A stretch of DNA of 64,000 nt from positions 1 through 64,000 of the forward strand of contig NZ_JIBU02000009.1 of the NCBI RefSeq assembly GCF_000633595.2, in the 5' to 3' direction. Position numbers and translations under genes: made by a program. Shown here piece after piece: positions 43,808 through 52,720 of the stretch (position 1 is the stretch's first letter; the number at the start of each line of letters is the position of its first letter). The DNA is from Clostridium drakei (lineage in GTDB: Bacteria > Bacillota > Clostridia > Clostridiales > Clostridiaceae). The notes below the pieces were generated by a model. It did not search any database, had not been told where the DNA came from, and was given only the letters and a program-made list of their open reading frames with translations.

Positions 43808-44983
43808 CTAAGAATTACTTGGTTTTGAAAAAGTTCCATATACAACAGGTTTATAATTGTGTACCATAATTTTACCTTTGCATATAATTGTATTAAGGTT
43901 TAACTTTTTATCCAATATTAATAGATCAGCATCAAAGCCTTCAGAAACTTTGCCTTTATTTTCAAACTTTAAAAACTTAGCTGGTGAAGAAGTTAAAGGA
44001 ATAAGAGATTCTTCCATTGAGATACCATTTTCTATACATTGTTTTATAGTTTCCATATTTGTAGATGGTAAGCCTATTTTTAAAGAAAGTAGTTTGCCAT
44101 TTTCATCGAATATAGGCATACTTCCTCCAGAATCAGAACTCATAGTAATATGATAAGGAGATATATTTTCTTTAAGCATAGTTTTATAAACATCAAAAGC
44201 AAATAATGCAGTATCTCCTTCTGGTTTAATACCTGTAGTTATATCAATAAAACCTCCATTTTTAGCATATTCTATAGAATGTTTAAATGCTAATGGATTT
44301 CTGTTTACATGAGTAGGAAGTAAATTTTCATATGGTACTTCAGAGCCTTCTACTATATCAAATACAGGAGTAAGTCCTTTTTTTCCATCACCTATATGTA
44401 TGTGCAAAATGCCGCATTTACCAGATAACATACCGCCAACTCTGGCTTCGGAAGCTAGATGAATTAAATCTTCAGAAGATGGATTACTGCTTCTATGATC
44501 AGATACAGCGATTTCACCTACACCTATTATTTTATCTACTAAAATAATATCTCCTCTGGCACTATCTGTTATTGTTCTTGTAGGCATTTCATAACATCCT
44601 GTCCAGCAGTGAGTACTAATACCTTCTGTTTCCAACGCTCTTGATTTTGCAAGTAAGTTTCCCATACTTCGTGTAATTCCATCAGTTCCTAACAATCCAA
44701 CACAGGTAGTAATTCCGTTAGAGGTAAAGTCTGTAAGGTTTAGTTCAGGAGCTCTTGTGGTGAATCCACCTTCACCACCACCACCAATGATATGAACATG
44801 AAGATCAATTAAACCAGGTGTCAAAGTAAGGCCATCACCATCAATTATTTGAATTTCAGGAAAGTTTTTGTTTGGAACTTGTATATTTTTTGCTATATAA
44901 GCTATTTTATCAAAGCATATTAAAACATCGTTTTTACCTAAGTATTCTGGTGAGTAAATTTCTATATTTTTTATTAATATCAT
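43808..44983 (-). CDS. iadA: Isoaspartyl dipeptidase
   Basis: A 391-residue amidohydrolase. It has the metal motif LIDLHVHIIGGGGEGGFTTR, a GEIAVSDHRS strand, HIHIGDG, LPTHVNRN and the final Asp in MSSDSGGSMP, all matching IadA. It hydrolyses beta-aspartyl dipeptides from damaged proteins, or in some Clostridia from peptide breakdown. There is only a weak ribosome binding site. It sits between modB and the divergent molbindin gene. Confidence 0.92.
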   Translation of the reverse strand: MILIKNIEIYSPEYLGKNDVLICFDKIAYIAKNIQVPNKNFPEIQIIDGDGLTLTPGLIDLHVHIIGGGGEGGFTTRAPELNLTDFTSNGITTCVGLLGTDGITRSMGNLLAKSRALETEGISTHCWTGCYEMPTRTITDSARGDIILVDKIIGVGEIAVSDHRSSNPSSEDLIHLASEARVGGMLSGKCGILHIHIGDGKKGLTPVFDIVEGSEVPYENLLPTHVNRNPLAFKHSIEYAKNGGFIDITTGIKPEGDTALFAFDVYKTMLKENISPYHITMSSDSGGSMPIFDENGKLLSLKIGLPSTNMETIKQCIENGISMEESLIPLTSSPAKFLKFENKGKVSEGFDADLLILDKKLNLNTIICKGKIMVHNYKPVVYGTFSKPSNS

Positions 44984-45219
44984 ATTATATCACTACTTTC
45001 TATTAATCTAAAAATTTTATATTATAACTAATAATAAATTAGTTATACAACATTATAAATAATTTATGCTACCCTTATTCTTTTTATTCAAAAACGTACT
45101 TTTTTATAGTATTTTAAAATATAACATGTGCCTAATGAATAAAGATTAATGACAATGGAATTAATATAAATATAGATTAAGGGTTTTTAATATTATAATA
45201 AAAAGTAAGGAGATTTTTT

Positions 45220-45429
45220 ATGCAAATAACAGGAAGAAATAAAATCAAAGGAAAAGTAATTAAAACAAAATCTGGTCAAGTGGCTGCTGAAGTTGAAATG
45301 GATGCTGGTAATGGTATAAAGATTTCAGGACTTATAACTAAATGTTCTTTAGATGAGTTGAATATTAAAGAAGGTGATGAAGTAACTGCTTTGATCAAAG
45401 CTACTTCTGTAATGTTTATAAAGGAATAA
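45220..45429 (+). CDS. mop: Molbindin (Mop), stand-alone TOBE domain
   Basis: A 69-residue protein with AAGGAG before the ATG. A single TOBE/Mop domain covers it: GRNKIKGKVIKTKSGQV, VEMDAGNGIKISGLIT and KEGDEVTALIKATSVMF. Mop proteins form hexamers that bind molybdate or tungstate as an oxyanion buffer. It diverges from iadA and lies 2.2 kb from modBC, whose ATPase lacks this domain. Confidence 0.92.
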   Translation: MQITGRNKIKGKVIKTKSGQVAAEVEMDAGNGIKISGLITKCSLDELNIKEGDEVTALIKATSVMFIKE

Positions 45430-45447
45430 TTTTCATCAAGTAATTAT

Positions 45448-45612
45448 TATGTTCAGATGGACTTTACTTATGAGAATGGCTTTCTTCATCTGAACTGTAG
45501 AAGAACTTATTCAGGTGTGTATCAGTGCTTATTATCCACTTCGATAAATGGAGATATTAGCAATGGTGGTCATAAGATAAAAAGGCGTGAATTTTTCACG
45601 CTTTTTATATTG
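45448..45612 (+). ncRNA. Candidate structured RNA with terminator
   Basis: GTTCAGATG (45450-45458) pairs with CATCTGAAC (45488-45496). CTTAT near 45528 can pair with ATAAG near 45570. The end is a strong terminator, AAAAAGGCGTGA/TCACGC with T run (to 45612). I see no known aptamer consensus. A frame of 83 codons covers it but has no ribosome binding site and disagrees with the hairpins, so I treat the region as RNA. It may be the tail of the mop transcript or an independent RNA. Confidence 0.4.
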
Positions 45613-45749
45613 TATAAAGAAGATGTAAAAAGAAAAAATTTAACTTTAGAGTGGATATTTAAATTTAATTTGCATTGTAAATTAAGAGTTTTTATTGTAA
45701 TATTATGAAGTAGGTTTCTTTACTAGTTCAATGTTTTTGGGAGGATATC

Positions 45750-46133
45750 ATGTTTTTTATAGGAATATTTGGGGTAGAGGATAAGCAAAAGCAGATAAAA
45801 GACATAAACACCATAAATTGTAAGAATTGTAATGGTATTAGACATATATTAATAAAACAATATTCTTTTTTTCACATATTTTTTATACCAATTTTTAAAT
45901 GGAATATAAGATATTTATTAATATGCAATAATTGCAATACTATTTATGAAATACCTAAAGAAAAAGGTATAAGGGCAGAAAATGGAGAAGATTCAGCTAT
46001 TACTTATTGGGATTTAAAAATTATAGGAAATTATAATGGAGCACAGGCACAACTAAGATGTAGTAGATGCGGGAGGGGAATAGATTCTAGTTTTGAATTT
46101 TGTCCTTACTGTGGAGAAAGATTAAGATATTAA
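45750..46133 (+). CDS. Zinc-ribbon protein
   Basis: A 127-residue protein with GGGAGG before the ATG. The N-terminal half has two CxxC pairs (NCKNCNGIR and ICNNCNTIY) enclosing an aromatic hydrophobic stretch (FFHIFFIPIFKW) that may touch the membrane. The C-terminal half is a zinc ribbon (LRCSRCGRGID, FCPYCGERLRY). Proteins of this kind (zinc_ribbon_15-like) are common in Firmicutes with unknown function. It is followed by a tRNA promoter. Confidence 0.8.
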   Translation: MFFIGIFGVEDKQKQIKDINTINCKNCNGIRHILIKQYSFFHIFFIPIFKWNIRYLLICNNCNTIYEIPKEKGIRAENGEDSAITYWDLKIIGNYNGAQAQLRCSRCGRGIDSSFEFCPYCGERLRY

Positions 46134-46154
46134 TGAAAAAAATTACAAAAAATG

Positions 46155-46183
46155 TTGACATATAAAGAAAAATATATTATTAT
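46155..46183 (+). promoter_or_regulatory. Promoter of the tRNA-Glu gene
   Basis: TTGACA (46155-46160), 17 bases, then TATTAT (46178-46183), with TATAAT overlapping at wider spacing. The tRNA begins 58 bases downstream of the -10. Confidence 0.75.
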
Positions 46184-46240
46184 AATGCATGTAGTCGAAA
46201 TGCTAAAGAAAAAACTTAATGTACAAAAGAAAAAATACGA

Positions 46241-46315
46241 GGCCCCTTGGTCAAGCGGTTAAGACACCACCCTTTCACGGTGGTAACAGGAGTTCGAGTC
46301 TCCTAGGGGTCACCA
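46241..46315 (+). tRNA. tRNA-Glu (anticodon TTC)
   Basis: The acceptor GGCCCCT pairs with AGGGGTC with one G-U pair. The D arm, anticodon stem CCACC/GGTGG with loop CTTTCAC (anticodon TTC), T arm GGAGTTCGAGTCTCC, discriminator A and encoded CCA are all present. It stands alone. Its charged form also serves transamidation in organisms with gatCAB. Confidence 0.97.
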
Positions 46316-46322
46316 TTAGTTA

Positions 46323-46363
46323 GAATGTCAGTGTATTGAAATTTAATACACTGACATTTTTTT
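46323..46363 (+). terminator. tRNA-Glu terminator
   Basis: AATGTCAGTGTATT (46324-46337) pairs with AATACACTGACATT (46345-46358), followed by T7. Confidence 0.92.
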
Positions 46364-46717
46364 ATGCTTAAGTTTATTTTAGGTAACAATTTTTTACCTC
46401 CAAAGTGTCCTTATAAAACTGAAGTAGCAAAGGCATATAAATACTGTTGTTGCTAATAATAGTTTTTTATAATGATTAGAAATTTTTTATATCAAATGAT
46501 TCTTAGACTCAGGTGGAGTTTTGGATAAAGAAAGTTGGGGGATTGGCAATGGTAGCTATGGGATAAAGCTTTGCAGATAGTTTATAATTCAGGTAAAAGC
46601 AGTGTTATTATTAAAATTGTATATCAATTTATTATTTTTATTTAAAAAAATTTTTGAACCTTTTTTGTATATAGTGTCTCTTATATAATAGGTGCACCTA
46701 GAAAGGAAGTTGATGAC
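46364..46717. other. Intergenic region before the ECF sigma gene
   Basis: About 354 bases. A short open stretch near 46507-46580 translates as DSGGVLDKESWGIGNGSYG, which looks coding-like but has no start and ends quickly; it may be a gene remnant. No known RNA motif. GAAAGGAAG at 46701 serves the sigma factor. Confidence 0.4.
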
Positions 46718-47332
46718 GTGGATGAAATCAGTTTAATACAACGATGTAAAGAGGGCGATATGGAGGCGTTTAACACTTTATTTAACCAATATAGCAATAA
46801 AGCAATTAGGACAGTATATCTTATAATTGGACGAAATGACATAGCAGAAGATATTGTACAAGAGGCTTTTATAAAGTGTTATGAAGAAATTAAAAGTTTA
46901 AAAAATACTGAAGCCTTTCAGTCTTGGTTTTATCGCTTACTTACAAGGATAGTTTGGCGTTATTGTTCAAAGAAAAAAAATTATTTACATACAGAAAGTA
47001 TGGATGATAATAATAGAAATACAATTGCAGATAGTTTAGTACTATCTGATATAGCTGAAAAATATGAAATTAAAAGGTTTGTAAATGAAGCTATTGATAA
47101 ATTAAGTGTACCCTTAAAAACAACTGTAATTCTTTATTATTATAATGAATTGTCCATTAAAGAAATATCAAAAATTTTGGGATGTTTTCAAGGTACAGTT
47201 AAATCAAGACTTCACAATGCTAGAAAGCTTTTACAAAAGGAGTTGAAAAGTAAAAAGTTTGAAGGATATTATTTTTATAATGGTTCAGATGGAAAGGAGC
47301 AAGATAAAAATGTCAAAGCAACAACAATTTGA
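46718..47332 (+). CDS. ECF-family RNA polymerase sigma factor
   Basis: A 204-residue protein starting at GTG after GAAAGGAAG. Region 2 is at about 10-80 (LFNQYSNKAIRTVYLIIGRNDIAEDIVQEAFIKCY), and region 4 at about 125-185 (LPLKTTVILYYYNELSIKEISKILGCFQGTVKSRL, where the first residues read LSVPLKTT). The two regions are complete. Its stop lies inside the next gene, which encodes a membrane protein with the expected anti-sigma layout. Confidence 0.92.
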   Translation: MDEISLIQRCKEGDMEAFNTLFNQYSNKAIRTVYLIIGRNDIAEDIVQEAFIKCYEEIKSLKNTEAFQSWFYRLLTRIVWRYCSKKKNYLHTESMDDNNRNTIADSLVLSDIAEKYEIKRFVNEAIDKLSVPLKTTVILYYYNELSIKEISKILGCFQGTVKSRLHNARKLLQKELKSKKFEGYYFYNGSDGKEQDKNVKATTI

Positions 47333-48173
47333 TGATATAGTAAAATCAGCTTTAGTAGGTAAAGCTGAAAAAGTATTTACATCAGAGAATATGTTTGAAA
47401 ATATAAAAAATGGAATTCAATTAGATAGAAATAAAAAAATATTTAATTTAAAGGAAAGGTTACCATATTTTAATTTAAAAAAGTCTGTGATTACAGCAGC
47501 ATGCTGTATGTTTGTAGCTGCAGGGGCAGTTTTTGCAATTTTTCCTAATGCTACAGTTTCGGCTCTTCAAAGTATAGAAGAATATGCTAATGGATATATA
47601 GGTATGAAAAGTTATGATAAAGTACCATCAAGTGACAAATTAAAAAAGGATTTAGGTTACGATGCAAAAATACCAGCAGTGTTTTCAGAAGGATACAAAT
47701 TAATTGATGCTGAAATAACTGGTCATATTGATGGCTCAACCCCAGATAAACAATATGATAAAAAACAAGTAGAATGCATATATTCAAAGAATAACAGTAA
47801 AAAAGAAAGCGTGGACTTAAGTATTTGGAAAGTTGGAGCAAAAAAAGACCCACTAATATATAAAAATGCTAAAGCTGTAGCTGTTGGTAATATTAGTGCA
47901 TATTGGGCAGAATATGTGGTTCATATAGTACCTGATAATGTTAAATTAACAAAAGATCAGGTTGCTAAAGAAAATAAAGCTTGCAAGAGTGGGAAAGAAA
48001 TATTATCTTATGTTAGTAGTGATGATGATACAAATCTTAAAGAAGAATTTAAAACTAAACATTCATTAAAATGGACACAAAACAATGTGAATTATCAACT
48101 TACTGATGAAAATAATAAATTGAGTTTTGAAGAAATGTCAAAAATAGCTGAGAGCATAATGAATTCAAATTAA
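47310..48173 (+). CDS. Likely anti-sigma factor, DUF4367-like extracellular domain
   Basis: A 287-residue protein, start at the ATG after AAAGGAGC, overlapping the sigma gene by 23 bases. Cytoplasmic residues of about 1-55 are charged, one membrane segment lies near 58-80 (VITAACCMFVAAGAVFAIF), and the remaining ~205 residues are extracellular. The C-terminal part (EAEIT..., GNISAYWAEYVVHIVPD, NVNYQLTDENNKLS) resembles DUF4367. Pairing with the ECF gene is strongly supported by overlap. The sensed signal is unknown. Confidence 0.75.
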   Translation: MSKQQQFDDIVKSALVGKAEKVFTSENMFENIKNGIQLDRNKKIFNLKERLPYFNLKKSVITAACCMFVAAGAVFAIFPNATVSALQSIEEYANGYIGMKSYDKVPSSDKLKKDLGYDAKIPAVFSEGYKLIDAEITGHIDGSTPDKQYDKKQVECIYSKNNSKKESVDLSIWKVGAKKDPLIYKNAKAVAVGNISAYWAEYVVHIVPDNVKLTKDQVAKENKACKSGKEILSYVSSDDDTNLKEEFKTKHSLKWTQNNVNYQLTDENNKLSFEEMSKIAESIMNSN

Positions 48174-48244
48174 AATTAGAAAATCAAAATTAATTTTAAT
48201 AAAGCATAAGAAGTATATCATATAATCAAGAATTTAATAAATGT

Positions 48245-48300
48245 TAGTTTGGATTTTAAATTATCATAGTAATATTTATGTATAACCAAAATCCAAACTA
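48245..48300. repeat. Inverted repeat between convergent genes
   Basis: AGTTTGGATTTT (48246-48257) is exactly complementary to AAAATCCAAACT (48288-48299), with a 30-base loop. There is no T tract on either side, so terminator activity is unclear. Confidence 0.55.
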
Positions 48301-48371
48301 GCAGTTATCTATAATTCAATGATTAATAAATAATTTTAGCAAATAAGATAATGTATAATTTAATGTGATTT

Positions 48372-49910
48372 TTAATTTATAGTTTTTAATGTAAAAAAGA
48401 AACAAACACCCTTTGGTGTATTTTTAGCACCATAATTACTATTATGAAGTTCAAGGATTGCTTTGGATATAGCAAGTCCAAGACCTGTTCCACCAAACTT
48501 TTTATTTCGAGATTTTTCAACTCTATAGAAGGTTTCCCAAATTCTATTTATTTCAGCTTCGATAATATTTTTACCAGAGTTTTTAATTGATATTTTTACG
48601 TAGGTTATCATGTTTTCTAAGGATAACTCAATATATCCCTTTTCTGGTGTGTTATCTACAGCATTATTTATAAAGTTGAATAATACTTGGCTTATACGAA
48701 ACTCATCTCCTATAACTAATATATCACTGCAGATATTGCAGTTTAGTGTAATATTTCTTTCTCTAACAATATTTTCGTATTTAGCACTTACCTTATTTAT
48801 AAGATTATTTATATAGAATTCAGAAATATTAAGTTTATATCCTACAGATTCTAAGGTTGAAAGTTCTAATAAATCTTTTACAAGTTTATCCATTCTTTCT
48901 GTTTCATCGAGTATGGTTTTAAAAGCTAAATCTCTTTCTTCTCCTTCAGCAACATCATCTTTTATACTTTCCGTGTAGCCTCTTATTAATGTAATAGGTG
49001 TTTTAAACTCATGAGTTACAGCACCTAAAAATTCTCTTCGAAGCAAATCAAGTTCCATTTGCAAATCTAAATCCTTTTGCAATTTTTCATTAGCATTAGA
49101 AAGTTTATGAAGTGTATTTTCAAGATTATATGACATAACATTTATAGTTTTAGCTAAACTTCCTATTTCATTTTCGTTTGTTATTTCACATTTTTCAGAG
49201 AAATTTAAATTTGATATTTTAGATGCAGTTTTGTTTATTTTCAATATAGGCATTGCCACCCAATATGCAAGAATTATGGAAACAATAAAAATTAAAATAA
49301 TTAAAAATAAACATATACAAATAGCATATTTTTTTAATATATTTGAAGATGTTGACGTAAAAACTTCTGGAATAATTGCAGCTACATAAATATAATCAGA
49401 TTTTGATACCTTATATATTTCTTCCGATACTATATATTTGGTGGGAATTTTATATTTGTTATAAATACGGAAAAGGGGCATTTTATCTCCTGTATCAGGA
49501 AAATAGTGTATGCTGAAATTGTAATTTATAATTTTATTTCTAATATAGTCAACATAATAAGGATCAAATTGTGATTTTGTATTTTGTGTGATTTTTACAT
49601 TATTTAAATCTTTATCAAATACAATAAAGTTTATCAGGTTTTGATTTTCAAACTTTTCCAAGGAGCTTAATTGTATTTTTTCAAAAGCAGTGAATTTATA
49701 ATTTATTCCTTCATTATTGAAGATAATTTTACTTATAAAATCATCTGTAAACAATTCTATATGTCTTTCTCTTTCTATAGTGTTTTGGGAAATATTATAG
49801 GTTCTTCCTACTATAAATACTTGGATAAAAACAATAATACACAGAAAAGAAATTAATATTGAAGATAAAATTATAAAAAGTTTAAATATAATACTTTTAT
49901 AAAATTTCAT
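48372..49910 (-). CDS. Sensor histidine kinase (VanS-like)
   Basis: A 512-residue kinase with GAGGTAAA before the ATG. TM1 is at about 9-31, an extracellular sensor covers about 32-192, and TM2 lies near 193-217, followed by HAMP (AYWVAMPILKINKTASKI). The H box GAVTHEFKTPITLIRG, N box NFINNAVDNTPEKG and G box GGTGLGLAISK are intact. It lies 9 bases downstream of its response regulator. Divergent VanZ-like and VanY-like genes suggest a cell-wall stress input. Confidence 0.9.
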   Translation of the reverse strand: MKFYKSIIFKLFIILSSILISFLCIIVFIQVFIVGRTYNISQNTIERERHIELFTDDFISKIIFNNEGINYKFTAFEKIQLSSLEKFENQNLINFIVFDKDLNNVKITQNTKSQFDPYYVDYIRNKIINYNFSIHYFPDTGDKMPLFRIYNKYKIPTKYIVSEEIYKVSKSDYIYVAAIIPEVFTSTSSNILKKYAICICLFLIILIFIVSIILAYWVAMPILKINKTASKISNLNFSEKCEITNENEIGSLAKTINVMSYNLENTLHKLSNANEKLQKDLDLQMELDLLRREFLGAVTHEFKTPITLIRGYTESIKDDVAEGEERDLAFKTILDETERMDKLVKDLLELSTLESVGYKLNISEFYINNLINKVSAKYENIVRERNITLNCNICSDILVIGDEFRISQVLFNFINNAVDNTPEKGYIELSLENMITYVKISIKNSGKNIIEAEINRIWETFYRVEKSRNKKFGGTGLGLAISKAILELHNSNYGAKNTPKGVCFFFTLKTIN

Positions 49911-49919
49911 ATTTTACCT

Positions 49920-50597
49920 CTATAAAGCATCAAATTTGTACCCTCTACCTTTAACTGTTACTATAAATTTGTGATTGTCACCTAGTTTTTGTCTTAATCT
50001 TCTAATATGTGTATCAATGGTTCTTGGATCTCCAAAATAGTCATATCCCCATACTTTATCAAGTATTATGTCCTTTGATAAAATAATTCCTTTATTTTTT
50101 ATTAAAAATTTTAATAAATCATATTCTTTATGTGTCATTACTATCTTCGAATTGTCTACTGTAACTTCACCAGAATTAAAATCTATAATAAAACCATCTT
50201 TTGAAAAAATATTGTTATTAACATTTATTTTATTATCGACTCTATTTAAAAGAGCATTGGCTTTTGCTACAAGTACTTTAGGGCTGAAGGGCTTGGTTAC
50301 ATATGCATCAGTACCTTCATCGAAGCCCTGTAGTATATCCTGTTCTTCAGTTTTTGCAGTAAGCATAATAATGGGTACATTAGAGATCCTTCTAATGCAT
50401 TCACAAACTTTAAAACCATTTATATAAGGAATCATTATATCAAGAATAATTAAATCTATTTTATTTAATTTGAATATATCTAAAGCTTGATTTCCATCTT
50501 CAGCCTCATATATATTGAAATTTTCCTTTCTAAAGTACATAGCTATTAAATTTCTAATTCCTGCATCATCCTCAACTATAAGGAGATTTTTAAACAT
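49920..50597 (-). CDS. OmpR/PhoB-type response regulator (VanR-like)
   Basis: A 225-residue regulator; the ATG after AAGAGGTG is preferred to a GTG twelve bases upstream. Receiver domain with Asp10/Asp11, phosphoacceptor Asp53 and Lys in YVTKPF. Winged-helix domain from about 128 with VWGYDYFGDPRTIDTHIRRLRQKLG. It is the first gene of an operon with its kinase. Confidence 0.93.
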   Translation of the reverse strand: MFKNLLIVEDDAGIRNLIAMYFRKENFNIYEAEDGNQALDIFKLNKIDLIILDIMIPYINGFKVCECIRRISNVPIIMLTAKTEEQDILQGFDEGTDAYVTKPFSPKVLVAKANALLNRVDNKINVNNNIFSKDGFIIDFNSGEVTVDNSKIVMTHKEYDLLKFLIKNKGIILSKDIILDKVWGYDYFGDPRTIDTHIRRLRQKLGDNHKFIVTVKGRGYKFDAL

Positions 50598-50922
50598 AAT
50601 ACTTATCACCTCTTAATGAAATTTAAATTATTTCACGTTCCTGTAACATTGGAATTTTAATATAAACTTGTGTGACATTGACAGCTTAAATTATATACTA
50701 TATCAATTTTTTATCAAGTTTTAGTTTAACTATAATAATTATTAACGAATTCTATTTAGTATGGAGGTTATAGTAGGTAATCGTAAAATAAAGTGAACGT
50801 TTTTTATACAAGATGTTTCTTATATTAACGAGTGAATTTTTTAAAGTATCAAAAGAAATATTTAATACTAGGATGGTAACAAAAAATGAAAGTTTACATT
50901 TTAAAGGAAGAAGGGGAATGAT
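50598..50922. other. Divergent region between VanR-like and VanZ-like genes
   Basis: About 325 bases with no gene. AT-rich; TTGACA-like hexamers occur but none with clear -10 spacing. No operator repeat is convincing by eye. Confidence 0.4.
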
Positions 50923-51894
50923 ATGAAATTTAAATTTGATAAAACTAGGTTATTAAAGGCTGTATTATGGATTTTATTTATAGCGTATATTGCTGCTTTG
51001 TTTAAAATTTTGATATTTAGATATCTTTCAATAAGTCAATTATTTAGTGGAAGTTATGGAAAAATCAGGTCAATTAATTTAATTCCATTTAAAACAGTTA
51101 TTCAAGATATTGTTAATAGTAGAACAATGGGATATATGAGAGCAATATCTAATACTTTTGGAAATATAATAATATTTATACCTTTTGGCTATTTTATACC
51201 TTCTTTAAATGAAAAATATTCAAGGTTTAGTAATGTGTTAATATCTACAGCTTGTTTTAGTTTATTTTTTGAAATTTCTCAGTATATTTTAGGTGTTGGA
51301 AGCAGTGATGTTGATGATATTATTTTAAATACTACGGGAGGAATTATAGGATATGTTTTATATAAATACATCAATAAGCTGATACCAAAAAGAAACACCT
51401 TTTATATGAGCATAATAATAACAACTTTTATATTTTTTATTGGTGGAGGTATTGTTGCTGTAGATCAATTTGGGACATACTTAGGAATTAGTAAATTGCA
51501 TGAACAAGTTATTGGTGGAGAAAATGTTCCAAAAGGTAAAGCGGATATATTTGGAAAGTTGGTGAATAGTAGTGGTGATTTAGTTACTATAGATACAAAT
51601 ATTGAAAATGAAAAAGACGAAAGTATTAAAGACGAAAGTATTATAGTATCTTCTAATAATATTAAAAATGCTAATGAAAAGAAAGCTGAAGTAATGTTAA
51701 ATAAATCCACTAAGGTTTATTTGAAAAAAGGTGTTTTAAAGAAAAAATTTTTAAAAGGATATAGTTTAACAGTTACCTATAGTAAAATTTCTACTGAGAA
51801 TATAAGTAAGTTATCATCTGGTGCAAAAATATCTGTATGGGGAAAATATGAGAAAGGAAAATTAATTGCAAATGTAATTAGTATTGAAAATTAA
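50923..51894 (+). CDS. VanZ-family membrane protein with C-terminal extension
   Basis: A 323-residue protein. The VanZ domain (residues 1-175) has the usual motifs, INLIPFKTV, NTFGNIIIFIPFGYFIP and FFEISQYILGVGSSDVDDIILNTTGG, with four or five membrane segments. An extra extracellular region of about 120 residues follows, ending in a DUF-like beta-rich tail. VanZ family members are linked to teicoplanin resistance and lipoglycopeptide evasion by an unknown mechanism. A 29-base tandem duplication has shifted the end of the gene. Confidence 0.85.
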   Translation: MKFKFDKTRLLKAVLWILFIAYIAALFKILIFRYLSISQLFSGSYGKIRSINLIPFKTVIQDIVNSRTMGYMRAISNTFGNIIIFIPFGYFIPSLNEKYSRFSNVLISTACFSLFFEISQYILGVGSSDVDDIILNTTGGIIGYVLYKYINKLIPKRNTFYMSIIITTFIFFIGGGIVAVDQFGTYLGISKLHEQVIGGENVPKGKADIFGKLVNSSGDLVTIDTNIENEKDESIKDESIIVSSNNIKNANEKKAEVMLNKSTKVYLKKGVLKKKFLKGYSLTVTYSKISTENISKLSSGAKISVWGKYEKGKLIANVISIEN

Positions 51895-51914
51895 TTGCAA
51901 ATGTAATTAGTATT
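51857..51914 (+). repeat. 29-base perfect tandem duplication at the end of the VanZ-like gene
   Basis: GAAAATTAATTGCAAATGTA begins both copies, at 51857-51885 and 51886-51914. The length is not a multiple of three. The first copy is read in frame as KLIANVISI, and the second brings a TAA at 51892-51894. Without the second copy the frame would continue to ISILDESRE and stop at the TAA near 51932. Confidence 0.95.
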
Positions 51915-51991
51915 CTTGATGAATCTAGGGAATAACAAAATTTTTAATCTTTAAATCACTGTTTAAAAATGAGGTATGGAGGTGTATATGA

Positions 51992-52675
51992 GTGAAAAAA
52001 TTACTTATGATGCCAGTATTATTTCTGGCTGTAATAATGATGGTTTACTCAGTATTTAAACCAAATCAAACTATAAATAATTTAGCTTATGGAAGTGATA
52101 AAAAAACTGGTGATGTTTTAATTTTAGTAAATAGAGATCAGAGGTTATCAAGCAATTATATGCCTAAAAGTTTAACAATACCTAATGTGAATTTTGCATT
52201 TAATACATCTCATGAAGAAAAAATGATGCAGGGTGAGGCTGCTAGAGCTTTGGAAAATTTATTCGCATATGCGGGTAAGCAAGATATAAATTTGTATGGT
52301 AACTCTGGTTATAGATCTTATAAATCACAAAAGCAGGTCTATAATGAAAGAGTAAAAAAGGTTGGTAAACAGCAAGCTGATGAGTATGTGGCACAACCTG
52401 GAGCTAGTGAACATCAAACTGGTCTTGCAATGGATGTAACTAATAAAGAGGGAGCACAAGGTCGACTAATGGTAGACTTTGGACAAACTAAGGAAGGAAA
52501 GTGGTTAAAGGCTAATGCCTATAGATTTGGATTTATCATGAGATATCCAAAAGAAAAAGAATCTATAACAGGTTATAATTATGAGTCGTGGCATATCCGA
52601 TATGTTGGAAGAAAGGCAGCAAAGCAAATGTTTGATAAAAATTTGGTATTGGAAGAATACTTAAATGAGAAATAA
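51992..52675 (+). CDS. VanY-like D-alanyl-D-alanine carboxypeptidase
   Basis: A 227-residue exported protein starting at GTG after GGAGGTG; a nearby ATG is out of frame. A membrane anchor covers residues 3-22. The peptidase M15B motifs are present: zinc ligands His and Asp in ASEHQTGLAMDV, the acidic base near WH in ESWHIRYVG, and the YRSYKSQ segment. It removes terminal D-Ala from stem peptides. Together with the VanZ-like and two-component genes it forms a cell-wall remodelling locus. Confidence 0.92.
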   Translation: MKKLLMMPVLFLAVIMMVYSVFKPNQTINNLAYGSDKKTGDVLILVNRDQRLSSNYMPKSLTIPNVNFAFNTSHEEKMMQGEAARALENLFAYAGKQDINLYGNSGYRSYKSQKQVYNERVKKVGKQQADEYVAQPGASEHQTGLAMDVTNKEGAQGRLMVDFGQTKEGKWLKANAYRFGFIMRYPKEKESITGYNYESWHIRYVGRKAAKQMFDKNLVLEEYLNEK

Positions 52676-52681
52676 TTTATA

Positions 52682-52714
52682 TTTTTGAGAGGACAGTGAC
52701 TGTCCTCTCAAAAA
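52682..52714. terminator. Bidirectional terminator between vanY-like and tetR genes
   Basis: TTTTTGAGAGGACAGT and its perfect complement around a one-base loop, with T and A flanks serving both converging genes. Confidence 0.93.
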
Positions 52715-52720
52715 GTTGTA

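Noticed and set aside
45457-45708. An 83-codon frame after mop
   Set aside because: It has no ribosome binding site and covers two hairpins and a terminator; its composition does not look protein-like.
46507-46585. Coding-like stretch before the ECF sigma gene
   Set aside because: It lacks a start and is too short to name; noted only as a possible remnant.
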